Origin: an uncultured Collinsella sp.
Lineage (GTDB): Bacteria; Actinomycetota; Coriobacteriia; Coriobacteriales; Coriobacteriaceae
Length of the DNA: 5,228 bases
Direction: 5' to 3'
Assembly: GCA_902470265.1 (NCBI GenBank)
Contig: CABRFW010000123.1
Coordinates: 1 to 5,228 of the forward strand
Shown here: piece by piece, positions 1 to 5,228 of the stretch
Layout of the letters: the number at the start of each line of letters is the position of its first letter
How positions within the stretch are numbered: the stretch's first letter is position 1
Position numbers and translations under genes: made by a program
The notes under the pieces: model-generated
What the model saw: the letters and a program-made list of their open reading frames with translations, nothing else
Databases searched by the model: none
What the model was told of the DNA's origin: nothing

Positions 1-816
1 GTCACACAGCGCGAGCTCCCCCGCCACCGTCAGCACACGGGCGATATGCACGTAGACGTTAAACGCATGATAGACACTGCGCTGATCAAACCCGCGACCC
101 GCTGCCAACTCGGGCACGGCGGCGCAGATGAGCTCAGGATAGCGGAGCATCGCGTCTCCCCCATGACCGGTCGAAAGAATGCCCTCGAGCTCAATACCCA
201 CACGCTCACGCGCAACGGCATCGAGCAGCGGCGCGCACTCGGCAAGCGCACGCTTGGTCTCGGGCTCAATCATAAAGTCCAGACGGCAGGCAAAGCGCAC
301 CGCACGCAGCATGCGCAGGGCGTCCTCGTTAAAGCGACGCTTGGGATCGCCGACAGCGCGAATCAGCTTGCGCTCCAAGTCACCCTGGCCGTCGTAGCGG
401 TCGACAAGCCCGCGCTCGGGATGCCAGGCCATGGCATTGACGGTAAAGTCGCGGCGCGCCAGATCGTCCTCGAGCGAGGCGGCACGCTCCACACTCTGGG
501 GATGACGACCATCGGTGTAAAAGCCATCCAGACGGTACGTGGTGACCTCGATACGCTCGCCATCGGAAATAGCCGTGATTCCGCCAAATTTAATGCCCGA
601 TTCCACAACCGCGATGCCGGCGGCCTCGAGCGCCGCTTTGGACTCCTGCCACAGGCCGCTACAGCACATATCAACATCGTGGCTGGGGTACCCCATAAGG
701 GCGTCGCGCACCCAACCGCCCACGTACCAAGCCTCAAGACCAGCCGCTTCAAGCGCGCGCAGGACGCGCAGGGACGCATCGGACGGTTGAGTACCGTTGA
801 GCGAAACATTGCACAT
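1..816 (-). CDS. cca: CCA-adding tRNA nucleotidyltransferase, N-terminal part (3' end outside window)
   Basis: This gene encodes the enzyme that builds or repairs the 3'-CCA end of tRNAs from CTP and ATP in the cytoplasm. The visible 272 residues have the class II nucleotidyltransferase signatures in order. GGWVRD is at residues 33-38. The metal-binding pair Asp47 and Asp49 (DVD) follows. RRDFTVNAMA is at 121-130. The RNA/nucleotide-binding helix LRMLRAVRFACRLDF is at 167-181. Near the window edge, YHAFNVYVH (249-257) resembles the start of the HD phosphohydrolase domain found in many bacterial CCA enzymes. The ATG at 816 is chosen because AGGAGG (825-830) sits 8 bases upstream and an in-frame stop lies at 835-837. 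No stop is reached before base 1, so the gene is partial only because of the window edge. A poly(A) polymerase is an alternative reading, but the HD-like segment favours CCA addition. It is unrelated in function to the PTS genes upstream. Confidence 0.93.
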   Translation of the reverse strand, partial: MCNVSLNGTQPSDASLRVLRALEAAGLEAWYVGGWVRDALMGYPSHDVDMCCSGLWQESKAALEAAGIAVVESGIKFGGITAISDGERIEVTTYRLDGFYTDGRHPQSVERAASLEDDLARRDFTVNAMAWHPERGLVDRYDGQGDLERKLIRAVGDPKRRFNEDALRMLRAVRFACRLDFMIEPETKRALAECAPLLDAVARERVGIELEGILSTGHGGDAMLRYPELICAAVPELAAGRGFDQRSVYHAFNVYVHIARVLTVAGELALCD

Positions 817-824
817 GCCTATGG

Positions 825-830
825 CCTCCT
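825..830 (-). promoter_or_regulatory. Ribosome binding site of cca
   Basis: On the minus strand the sequence reads AGGAGG, a perfect anti-16S core, 8 bases before the ATG at 816. It fixes the start of cca and rules out the out-of-frame ATG at 809. Confidence 0.8.
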
Positions 831-910
831 GCGACTATCAAATTGGCTATCGATTGCGTCTGCAAGAAGTCTAGCAAGAAACAGCCTCCACTGCACACGC
901 AAGTCCGATA

Positions 911-947
911 AACAAAAACGCATCCGTCCTAGTCTAAGACGGATGCG
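911..947 (-). terminator. Rho-independent terminator of kinase A
   Basis: A perfect 10-bp inverted repeat (arms 919-928 and 938-947, loop 9 bases) lies 33 bases past the stop codon of the 981-1913 gene. On the minus strand the stem is followed directly by TTTTTGTT (911-918). On the plus strand the flank is GAAATAATC, with no T-run, so the signal acts on leftward transcription only. It separates the kinase gene from cca, which must then have its own promoter between about 817 and 910. I could not identify a convincing one there. Confidence 0.88.
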
Positions 948-980
948 AAATAATCAAACTATTCAGACAAGGTGCCGGAA

Positions 981-1913
981 CTAGCAGACCTGGCGAACCT
1001 CGATGTGCTTCTTATATTCGTCCACCTTGGCAAAATCCCCCAGACCGGGGCACTCGACCACGTTGGCGCCAGTGGCCATCGAAAGGCGCAGGGCGTCCTC
1101 GACGCGCTCGGGAGCGTCGTGCCACACGGACAGGAAGGCAGCGAGCGAGGAATCGCCGGCGCAGACGGTCGACAGCAGCTTGACGTCGAAGGTGCGGTTG
1201 GCAAACCAGATGTGCTCGCCGTTGGAGAAATACGCGCCATCGCCACCAAGGGTCAGCAGTACATTCTTGGCGCCCTTGGCGTGCAGCTCGGCCATCGCGC
1301 CCTTGACGGACTCGTCGTCGCCACCGCTCACCTTAATGCCAAAGATGTCGAGCAGCTCGTCGTCATTGGGCTTGATCAGCAGCGGCTCCATGGCAATAAG
1401 GTCTGCCAGCTGATGGCTCGAGATATCGAGGACGAACTCGGCCCCCTTGGCCTTGACGCGGCGCAGGACCTCGGCCAGGAAGCCCTCGGAAGTGTTGGGA
1501 GGCAGCGAGCCGCTGATAACCAGGCAGGTCATGTCATCGAGCGAATCGATGAGCTCAAACATCTCCTGCTCATTGGCCTCGTTGATGGCGGCACCAGCGT
1601 TGACCATGTTGTACTCAGTGTCGGGGCCGGCATTAAGGAACACGTTGACGCGCGTGATGCCGTCGGTCCACACAGGCTTGACGGGCACGCCCAGGGCCTC
1701 GGCGCCCTTAACGATGAACTCACCCGAGAAGCCGGCGAAGAAACCCAGGATCGTGGTGTCGACACCGTAGTGGTCAAGCGTAAACGAGACGTTGAGGCCC
1801 TTGCCGTTGGGCGTGTAGACGGCGTTGCGGGTACGCGTGACGGTGTTGGCGTCAAGACCGTCGCAGGCGATGTTGTAGTCAATGGCGGGATTTGCAGTGA
1901 GCGTGTAAATCAT
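981..1913 (-). CDS. PfkB-family sugar-phosphate kinase (1-phosphofructokinase/tagatose-6-P kinase branch), kinase A
   Basis: This 310-residue cytoplasmic protein is of normal length for the FruK/LacC branch of PfkB kinases, which phosphorylate sugar phosphates such as fructose 1-phosphate or tagatose 6-phosphate with ATP. Visible landmarks are the N-terminal strand YTLTANPAID (3-12), NGKGLNVS (36-43) in place of the usual GGKGxNV, DGITRVN (84-90), ISGSLPP (133-139), LLIKPN (178-183), the ATP-loop segment TLGGDGAYF (221-229), and CAGDSSLAAF (251-260) with the probable catalytic base Asp254. The family normally has GAGD at the last site. The start is the ATG at 1913, 6 bases after AAAGGA; the GTG at 1928 would overlap that ribosome binding site. 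The gene is roughly half identical in protein sequence to its upstream neighbour at 2102-3034 and has its own terminator, plus a possible promoter near 1950. Family membership is secure; the substrate is not, since no EII or aldolase gene is in view. Confidence 0.9.
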   Translation of the reverse strand: MIYTLTANPAIDYNIACDGLDANTVTRTRNAVYTPNGKGLNVSFTLDHYGVDTTILGFFAGFSGEFIVKGAEALGVPVKPVWTDGITRVNVFLNAGPDTEYNMVNAGAAINEANEQEMFELIDSLDDMTCLVISGSLPPNTSEGFLAEVLRRVKAKGAEFVLDISSHQLADLIAMEPLLIKPNDDELLDIFGIKVSGGDDESVKGAMAELHAKGAKNVLLTLGGDGAYFSNGEHIWFANRTFDVKLLSTVCAGDSSLAAFLSVWHDAPERVEDALRLSMATGANVVECPGLGDFAKVDEYKKHIEVRQVC

Positions 1914-1919
1914 GAATGT

Positions 1920-1926
1920 TCCTTTC
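1920..1926 (-). promoter_or_regulatory. Ribosome binding site that decides the start of kinase A
   Basis: The minus strand reads GAAAGGA, ending 6 bases before the ATG at 1913. An in-frame GTG at 1926-1928 begins within this element, so the longer form starting MKGTF is unlikely. The chosen start also gives an N-terminus (MIYTLTANPA) that aligns with that of the paralogue (MFYTLTANPA). Confidence 0.75.
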
Positions 1927-1947
1927 ACGAAGCAACGTGTTAATGAA

Positions 1948-1953
1948 AGTATA
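1948..1953 (-). promoter_or_regulatory. Possible -10 element for kinase A
   Basis: The minus strand reads TATACT, a 5-of-6 match to the sigma-70 -10 consensus, 34 bases before the ATG at 1913. This would leave a leader of about 25-30 bases containing the ribosome binding site. A promoter is expected here because the upstream gene ends in a strong terminator at 2042-2073. No good -35 hexamer lies 16-18 bases upstream; TTGTCC is present but 23 bases away. The element may be activator-dependent or spurious. Confidence 0.35.
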
Positions 1954-2041
1954 TTCCACGCATCGGTAAAAGGCTAGGACAACTCGGTGAACGGTGTGGA
2001 AGCGATGAAGTACGGCGGGACACCTCTCCCCTGTGGCGGAA

Positions 2042-2073
2042 CAAAAAGGCGCCCCAGCCGAAACCGGGGCGCC
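2042..2073 (-). terminator. Rho-independent terminator of kinase B
   Basis: A GC-rich 8-bp inverted repeat, GGCGCCCC (2048-2055) with GGGGCGCC (2066-2073), encloses a 10-base loop. On the minus strand it is followed by TTTTTG (2042-2047). It begins 28 bases past the stop codon of the 2102-3034 gene. The stem plus T-run supports termination of leftward transcription before kinase A. Confidence 0.87.
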
Positions 2074-2101
2074 GCATGTGCACGAATATGTCGCGTTTCG
2101 A

Positions 2102-3034
2102 TTACTGACGATCGAGCTTGCGGACAGCAACGCGCTTGCTGTACTCGTCGACGTGACCAAAGTCGCCAATGCCGACGGACTCGGCAACGTTAGCGCCGGT
2201 GGCCATAGCGAGCTTCATGGCCTCCTCGACGTTGTCGCGATCCCTGTACCACTTGTGCAGGAACGCAGCGAGGGTGCAATCGCCGGCGCAGACGGAAGAA
2301 ACCAGCTTGATGTTGAACTCACGCTTGGCGTACCAGATGTCCTCGCCGTTGGAGAAGTAAGCGTCGCCGCGGCTACCACGGGTGAGCAGCACGTTCTGAA
2401 CGCCGGCGTCGTGAGCCATCTTCATGGCAACGCGGACCTCGTCGTCGGTGTCGACCGGCACGCCGAAGATGGCCTTCATCTCGTGATGGTTCGGCTTGAT
2501 GAGAAGCGGCTTCTTGTGAGCGAGCTCCTTGAGCTTGTCGGAGGACAGGTCCAGGACGACGTCGGCGCCACGAGCCTGAGCGTGCTCCATGACCTGAGCC
2601 AGGAAGTCGGGCGTAGCTTTGGGAGGCACGGAGCCGGAAACGATCAGGCACTCGAGATCGCCCGCGGTGTCCAGGATGTTGTAGAGCTCCTCCTGGTGCT
2701 GCGGCGTGATCGGAGCACCCGGGTTCAGGATGCCGTACTCGTGCTGGCCATCGTTGACGTAGGTGTTAATGCGCGTGATACCGTCGGTCCAGACCGGGCG
2801 GCAGAGGCAACCCAGGTTCATGACCTCCTCGACGATGAACTTGCCCGTGAAGCCAGCGAAGAAGCCGAGCGCGACGGTGTCGACGCCCATCTTCTTAAAG
2901 GCGAAGGACACGTCAAGGCCCTTGCCGTTAGCCGTGTAGCTGGCCGAGCCGGTGCGGACGTTCTCATCGGGCTCGAGCGGAGAGCTCGAAACCGTCATGT
3001 CGACAGCCGGGTTAGCGGTTAGCGTGTAGAACAT
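2102..3034 (-). CDS. PfkB-family sugar-phosphate kinase (1-phosphofructokinase/tagatose-6-P kinase branch), kinase B
   Basis: This 310-residue cytoplasmic kinase is a paralogue of the next gene in transcription order and has the same length. It keeps the FruK/LacC landmarks: YTLTANPAVD (3-12), NGKGLDVS (36-43), DGITRIN (84-90), VSGSVPP (132-138), LLIKPN (177-182), and CAGDCTLAAF (249-258) with the probable catalytic base Asp252. Three features are unusual. The family GGKG is NGKG. The Asn that normally follows (GGKGxN, a sugar-contact position in the related ribokinase) is Asp41. The ATP-loop segment TRGSRGDAYF (218-227) is one residue longer than in kinase A. The ATG at 3034 has AGGGGG 8 bases upstream. 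It starts 74 bases after the ptsI stop, with a T-less hairpin between them, so co-transcription with ptsI is plausible. Activity on fructose 1-phosphate, tagatose 6-phosphate or fructose 6-phosphate is possible; the sequence does not decide between them. Confidence 0.9.
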   Translation of the reverse strand: MFYTLTANPAVDMTVSSSPLEPDENVRTGSASYTANGKGLDVSFAFKKMGVDTVALGFFAGFTGKFIVEEVMNLGCLCRPVWTDGITRINTYVNDGQHEYGILNPGAPITPQHQEELYNILDTAGDLECLIVSGSVPPKATPDFLAQVMEHAQARGADVVLDLSSDKLKELAHKKPLLIKPNHHEMKAIFGVPVDTDDEVRVAMKMAHDAGVQNVLLTRGSRGDAYFSNGEDIWYAKREFNIKLVSSVCAGDCTLAAFLHKWYRDRDNVEEAMKLAMATGANVAESVGIGDFGHVDEYSKRVAVRKLDRQ

Positions 3035-3042
3035 TTACAGTA

Positions 3043-3048
3043 CCCCCT
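3043..3048 (-). promoter_or_regulatory. Ribosome binding site of kinase B
   Basis: The minus strand reads AGGGGG, 8 bases before the ATG at 3034. It is a G-rich variant of the AGGAGG core and lies just after the hairpin at 3062-3091. Confidence 0.6.
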
Positions 3049-3061
3049 GTATATGTGAGGG

Positions 3062-3091
3062 CCGCGTGGCCGGCCCATTCCAACCACGCGG
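3062..3091 (-). other. Hairpin between ptsI and kinase B, without a T-run
   Basis: A perfect 8-bp GC-rich inverted repeat, CCGCGTGG (3062-3069) with CCACGCGG (3084-3091), has a 14-base loop. It lies 17 bases past the ptsI stop. On the minus strand it is followed by a C-rich stretch (CCCTCACATATACAG) rather than T residues, so it is a poor intrinsic terminator. Plausible roles are protection of the ptsI mRNA 3' end, a processing boundary in a ptsI-kinase transcript, or partial attenuation. The structure is seen in the sequence; the role is inference. Confidence 0.55.
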
Positions 3092-3108
3092 TTACCTCTG
3101 ATACCAAA

Positions 3109-4818
3109 TTAGCGAGCTGCGGACTCGAGCAGTGCCTTGACCTCGGCTGCGGTGTTGCAGGCGAGCGCCTTCTCGGCGAGCTCGTCGCACTCGGCCTTGG
3201 TCCACTGGCTGATGGTCTTGCGGGCGCGCAGGATGGACGGAGCGCTCATCGAGAACTCCTCCAGGCCCCAGCTGATCAGCAGCGGCTCGAGCAGCGGATC
3301 GGCAGCGGCCTCGCCGCACATACCGACCATGATGCCGGCCTTCACGCCGCTCTCGATGATGTTCTTGAGCGAGCGGAGCACGGCGGGATAGTAAACCTGG
3401 TACAGGTTGGAGATGGTGTCGTTACCACGGTCGGCGCACATGGTGTAGCCGATCAGGTCGTTGGTGCCGATGGAGAAGAAGTCGGCGACCTCGGCAAGAC
3501 GGTCTGCGAGCAGCGAAGCGGCGGGCGTCTCGACCATGATGCCGACCTCGATGTTCTCGTTGAACTTGCGACCCTCTTCGGTCAGCTCGGCCTTGCACTG
3601 CTCGACGAGCTCCTTGACAGCCAAGACCTCCTCGACGCAGGTGACGAGCGGGATCATGATCTTGACGTCACCGAAGGCGCTAGCGCGCAGCAGAGCGCGG
3701 AGCTGGACCTTGTACTGGTCGGGATTGGCCAGGCAGTAACGCACGGCGCGGAAGCCCATGAAGGGGTTGTCTTCCTTGACCATGTGCAGATACGGAATCT
3801 CCTTGTCGCCACCCACATCGAGCGTGCGGATGATGACCGGAGCACCCTTGAGCGCGCTGGCGACCTTACGGTAGGCGTTGAACTGCTCCTCCTCGGAAGG
3901 AAGCTCAGCAGAGTCCATGAACAGGAACTCGGAGCGGAACAGACCGATGGCCTCGGCGTCGTGATCGAGCGCGTTGGGCACGTCATCGGGGTTACCGATG
4001 TTGCAGGCGATGATCTTCTTGATGCCATCGGCAGTCACGGACGGCTTGCCGCGGAAGGCCTCGAGGGCTGCCTTCTCGGCAGCGAAGGCCTCGGCCTTGG
4101 CGGTGTATGCGGCGAGCGTCTCCTCGTCGGGATCGGCCTCAACGATACCCTTGCCACCGTCGACGACAACGGTCATACCGTTGCGCAGCGCGGTGCAGCT
4201 ATTGGAAACCGAAAGGACAGCCGGGATCTCGAGGGCGCGCGCAATAATCGCGGAGTGCGACGTGCGACCACCGGTCTCGGTGACGATACCGGCAACGTGG
4301 GCCTTATCGATCGTGGCGGTCATGGACGGCGTGAGGTCGTGAACGACAACGACAGTATTCTCGGGCAGGACGGAGAGGTCGACGACCTCCTTGCCCAGCA
4401 GCTCGGCCAGAATACCGGTGCGGATGTCGGCGATGTCGGCCGCGCGCAGACGAAACATCTCGTCGTCCATGGACAGGAACATGTTCTCGAACATGGTCGA
4501 GGTGTCCATGAGCGCCTGCTCGGCGCAGGTACCGCCGTCAATGGCGGCGTTGATGGCGTCGGTCATGCCCGGGTCCTGAGCCAGGACAATGTGTCCGCTC
4601 ATGATCTCGGCCTCGGCCTCGCCCACCGTCTCCTTCATGTGGTCGGCCTGAGCCTGGGTCTTCTCGCAGAAGACCGAAAGAGCGGACTGATAGCGCTCCT
4701 TCTCTGCTGCCGAATCGGCAACCTCGTGCGGCTCAAACGTCAAGTCGGGATCGACGGCGACCATGACGGTGCCGATACCGATGCCCTCGGAAGCGTTGAC
4801 TCCCTGATACATTCCCAT
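3109..4818 (-). CDS. ptsI: PTS Enzyme I (phosphoenolpyruvate-protein phosphotransferase)
   Basis: EI takes phosphate from PEP and transfers it to HPr, the first step of all PTS sugar uptake; it acts in the cytoplasm as a dimer. With the ATG at 4818 the protein has 569 residues, normal for the family. The phosphohistidine motif GGRTSHSAIIAR carries His188. The C-terminal PEP-binding barrel shows GLFRSEF (Arg295), IRTLDVGGDK (Arg331), GIMVETPAA (Glu430), SIGTNDL (Asp454) and GMCGE (Cys501). These match the E. coli residues His189, Arg296, Arg332, Glu431, Asp455 and Cys502 with a constant offset of one, so the enzyme appears complete and active. Small departures are Gly in place of the usual Gln after GTNDLI, and Phe for Trp in NPFMGFRAVR. 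An ATG at 4812 (MYQG start) is equally well placed behind AGGA, so the start is uncertain by two residues. ptsH lies 127 bases upstream and a PfkB kinase gene 74 bases downstream. Confidence 0.97.
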   Translation of the reverse strand: MGMYQGVNASEGIGIGTVMVAVDPDLTFEPHEVADSAAEKERYQSALSVFCEKTQAQADHMKETVGEAEAEIMSGHIVLAQDPGMTDAINAAIDGGTCAEQALMDTSTMFENMFLSMDDEMFRLRAADIADIRTGILAELLGKEVVDLSVLPENTVVVVHDLTPSMTATIDKAHVAGIVTETGGRTSHSAIIARALEIPAVLSVSNSCTALRNGMTVVVDGGKGIVEADPDEETLAAYTAKAEAFAAEKAALEAFRGKPSVTADGIKKIIACNIGNPDDVPNALDHDAEAIGLFRSEFLFMDSAELPSEEEQFNAYRKVASALKGAPVIIRTLDVGGDKEIPYLHMVKEDNPFMGFRAVRYCLANPDQYKVQLRALLRASAFGDVKIMIPLVTCVEEVLAVKELVEQCKAELTEEGRKFNENIEVGIMVETPAASLLADRLAEVADFFSIGTNDLIGYTMCADRGNDTISNLYQVYYPAVLRSLKNIIESGVKAGIMVGMCGEAAADPLLEPLLISWGLEEFSMSAPSILRARKTISQWTKAECDELAEKALACNTAAEVKALLESAAR

Positions 4819-4828
4819 TCCTCTCTCC
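4819..4828 (-). promoter_or_regulatory. Dual ribosome binding site of ptsI (ambiguous start)
   Basis: The minus strand reads GGAGAGAGGA directly before the ATG at 4818. GGAG is 6 bases from that ATG, and AGGA is 6 bases from the in-frame ATG at 4812. I prefer 4818 because GGAG at this spacing matches the ptsH arrangement, but both starts could be used. Confidence 0.55.
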
Positions 4829-4862
4829 GTGTCATGTGATAAAGCGTTTTGCCATATCCATG

Positions 4863-4900
4863 ACAAAAGAGCGCAGCTACCTTACAACAGGTCACTGCGC
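4863..4900 (-). terminator. Probable terminator or attenuator between ptsH and ptsI
   Basis: GCGCAG (4871-4876) pairs with CTGCGC (4895-4900). After a two-by-two internal mismatch, ACCT (4879-4882) pairs with AGGT (4889-4892) around a 6-base loop. On the minus strand the stem is followed by TCTTTTGTC (4862-4870). The stem is weaker than the two other terminators in this window. No good promoter for ptsI is seen in the 44 bases between this element and the ptsI start, so partial read-through giving more HPr than EI is the likeliest reading. Confidence 0.6.
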
Positions 4901-4945
4901 CCCCAAATATGAACTTAGTTGTTCAACATGCGACCCGTTTGAGTT

Positions 4946-5209
4946 CTACTCGCCAAGACCGCTCTTGATGAGCTCAATGGCAGCAGCCAGAGCCTCGGCC
5001 TCGTCAGCGCCGTCGCACTTGACCTCGACCTCGGTACCGCAGGGGATACCAGCAGCCATAAGGGCCATCGGGGACTTGCCGTTGACCTCCTTCTCGGGGG
5101 TGACGACCGTCACGTCACAGGCGTACTTGCCCATGGTGGAGGCGAACAGACCAGCCGGACGCATGTGCAGACCCTGAGGATTAACGAGGGTAGCCTTCTC
5201 AGAAACCAT
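4946..5209 (-). CDS. ptsH: PTS phosphocarrier protein HPr
   Basis: HPr is a small cytoplasmic protein that takes phosphate from Enzyme I on a histidine and hands it to the IIA domains of sugar transporters. The 87-residue product has the usual length. NPQGLHMRPAG (10-20) contains the active-site His15 with the supporting Arg17-Pro18. NGKSPMALMAAGI (43-55) places Ser46 where Gram-positive HPr can be phosphorylated by HPr kinase; Met48 and Met51, part of that kinase's docking surface in Bacillus, are kept, but the residue after Ser46 is Pro instead of Ile. The remaining sequence fits the HPr alpha/beta fold, with a C-terminal helix ending in LIKSGLGE. The ATG at 5209 has AGGAG 6 bases upstream. 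It is the first gene of the group in this window; its promoter lies beyond the right edge. ptsI follows 127 bases downstream. Confidence 0.97.
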   Translation of the reverse strand: MVSEKATLVNPQGLHMRPAGLFASTMGKYACDVTVVTPEKEVNGKSPMALMAAGIPCGTEVEVKCDGADEAEALAAAIELIKSGLGE

Positions 5210-5215
5210 AATTGA

Positions 5216-5222
5216 CTCCTTT
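5216..5222 (-). promoter_or_regulatory. Ribosome binding site of ptsH
   Basis: The minus strand reads AAAGGAG, ending 6 bases before the ATG at 5209. This is near-ideal strength and spacing, as expected for a highly expressed carrier protein. Only 6 more bases of upstream sequence are in the window, so the promoter cannot be assessed. Confidence 0.8.
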
Positions 5223-5228
5223 TTGTGT

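Noticed and set aside
363..809. A minus-strand frame starting at an ATG at 809 within cca.
   Set aside because: It is out of frame with the conserved CCA enzyme motifs. The AGGAGG site is best spaced for the ATG at 816.
46..984. A 312-codon plus-strand frame over the cca region.
   Set aside because: The opposite strand encodes clear GGWVRD, DVD and RRDFTVNAMA signatures of a nucleotidyltransferase. The plus-strand frame also runs through the kinase A terminator hairpin.
972..3022. Two long plus-strand open frames (972-1943 and 2033-3022) opposite the two kinases.
   Set aside because: They are mirror shadows of the kinase genes. They resemble each other only because the kinases are paralogues, and the minus-strand frames hold all the conserved motifs and the ribosome binding sites.
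3035..3060. TATACA on the minus strand just upstream of kinase B as a -10 element.
   Set aside because: It lies about 17 bases from the ATG and directly before the ribosome binding site, and no -35-like hexamer is found at a usable distance.
3055..4839. A 594-codon open frame on the plus strand covering all of ptsI.
   Set aside because: It is antisense to a complete, motif-perfect Enzyme I. Its predicted protein is a low-complexity string of D, G, L, V, E and A, as expected from the reverse complement of GC-rich codons with few stop codons, and it shows no recognisable domain.
4819..4866. Extension of ptsI to a TTG at 4866.
   Set aside because: It would add 16 residues not typical of Enzyme I, start within the T-run of the upstream terminator, and overlap the real ribosome binding site. 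The ATG at 4818 gives catalytic residue numbering offset by only one from E. coli EI.
4836..4866. Possible ptsI promoter with TTGTCA (4861-4866) and TATCAC (4836-4841).
   Set aside because: The spacer is 19 bases, the -10 matches only 4 of 6 positions, and the start site would leave barely any leader before the ribosome binding site. The TTGTCA is part of the terminator T-run.

Overview
The window looks like chromosomal DNA of a moderately high-GC Gram-positive bacterium. The gene set and protein style fit a host-associated Coriobacteriia member such as Collinsella. That assignment is recall-based inference, because no marker RNA is present. All five genes lie on the minus strand, so transcription runs from the right edge to the left edge. 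There is no sign of a mobile element, CRISPR array, tRNA or rRNA.

In transcription order: ptsH (HPr, 4946-5209), ptsI (Enzyme I, 3109-4818), a PfkB-family sugar-phosphate kinase (2102-3034, here kinase B), a second paralogous PfkB-family kinase (981-1913, here kinase A), and the N-terminal 272 residues of a CCA-adding tRNA nucleotidyltransferase (1-816, running off the left edge). The longest gap is 188 bases, so no stretch above 300 bases lacks a gene.

ptsH and ptsI encode the general phosphotransferase (PTS) proteins: EI takes phosphate from PEP on His188 and passes it to His15 of HPr, which feeds sugar-specific EII transporters. The two kinases belong to the 1-phosphofructokinase/tagatose-6-phosphate kinase branch of PfkB and probably phosphorylate a PTS-derived sugar phosphate. 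No EII gene is in view, so their substrates are open. Both share departures from the family signatures (NGKG instead of GGKG, CAGD instead of GAGD), and kinase B also lacks the usual sugar-site Asn. This is the most interesting feature of the window.

Hairpins followed by T-rich runs on the minus strand lie downstream of ptsH, kinase B and kinase A. A strong hairpin without a T-run lies between ptsI and kinase B. The layout suggests ptsH (with partial read-through) - ptsI - kinase B, then kinase A as its own unit, then cca as a separate housekeeping gene.
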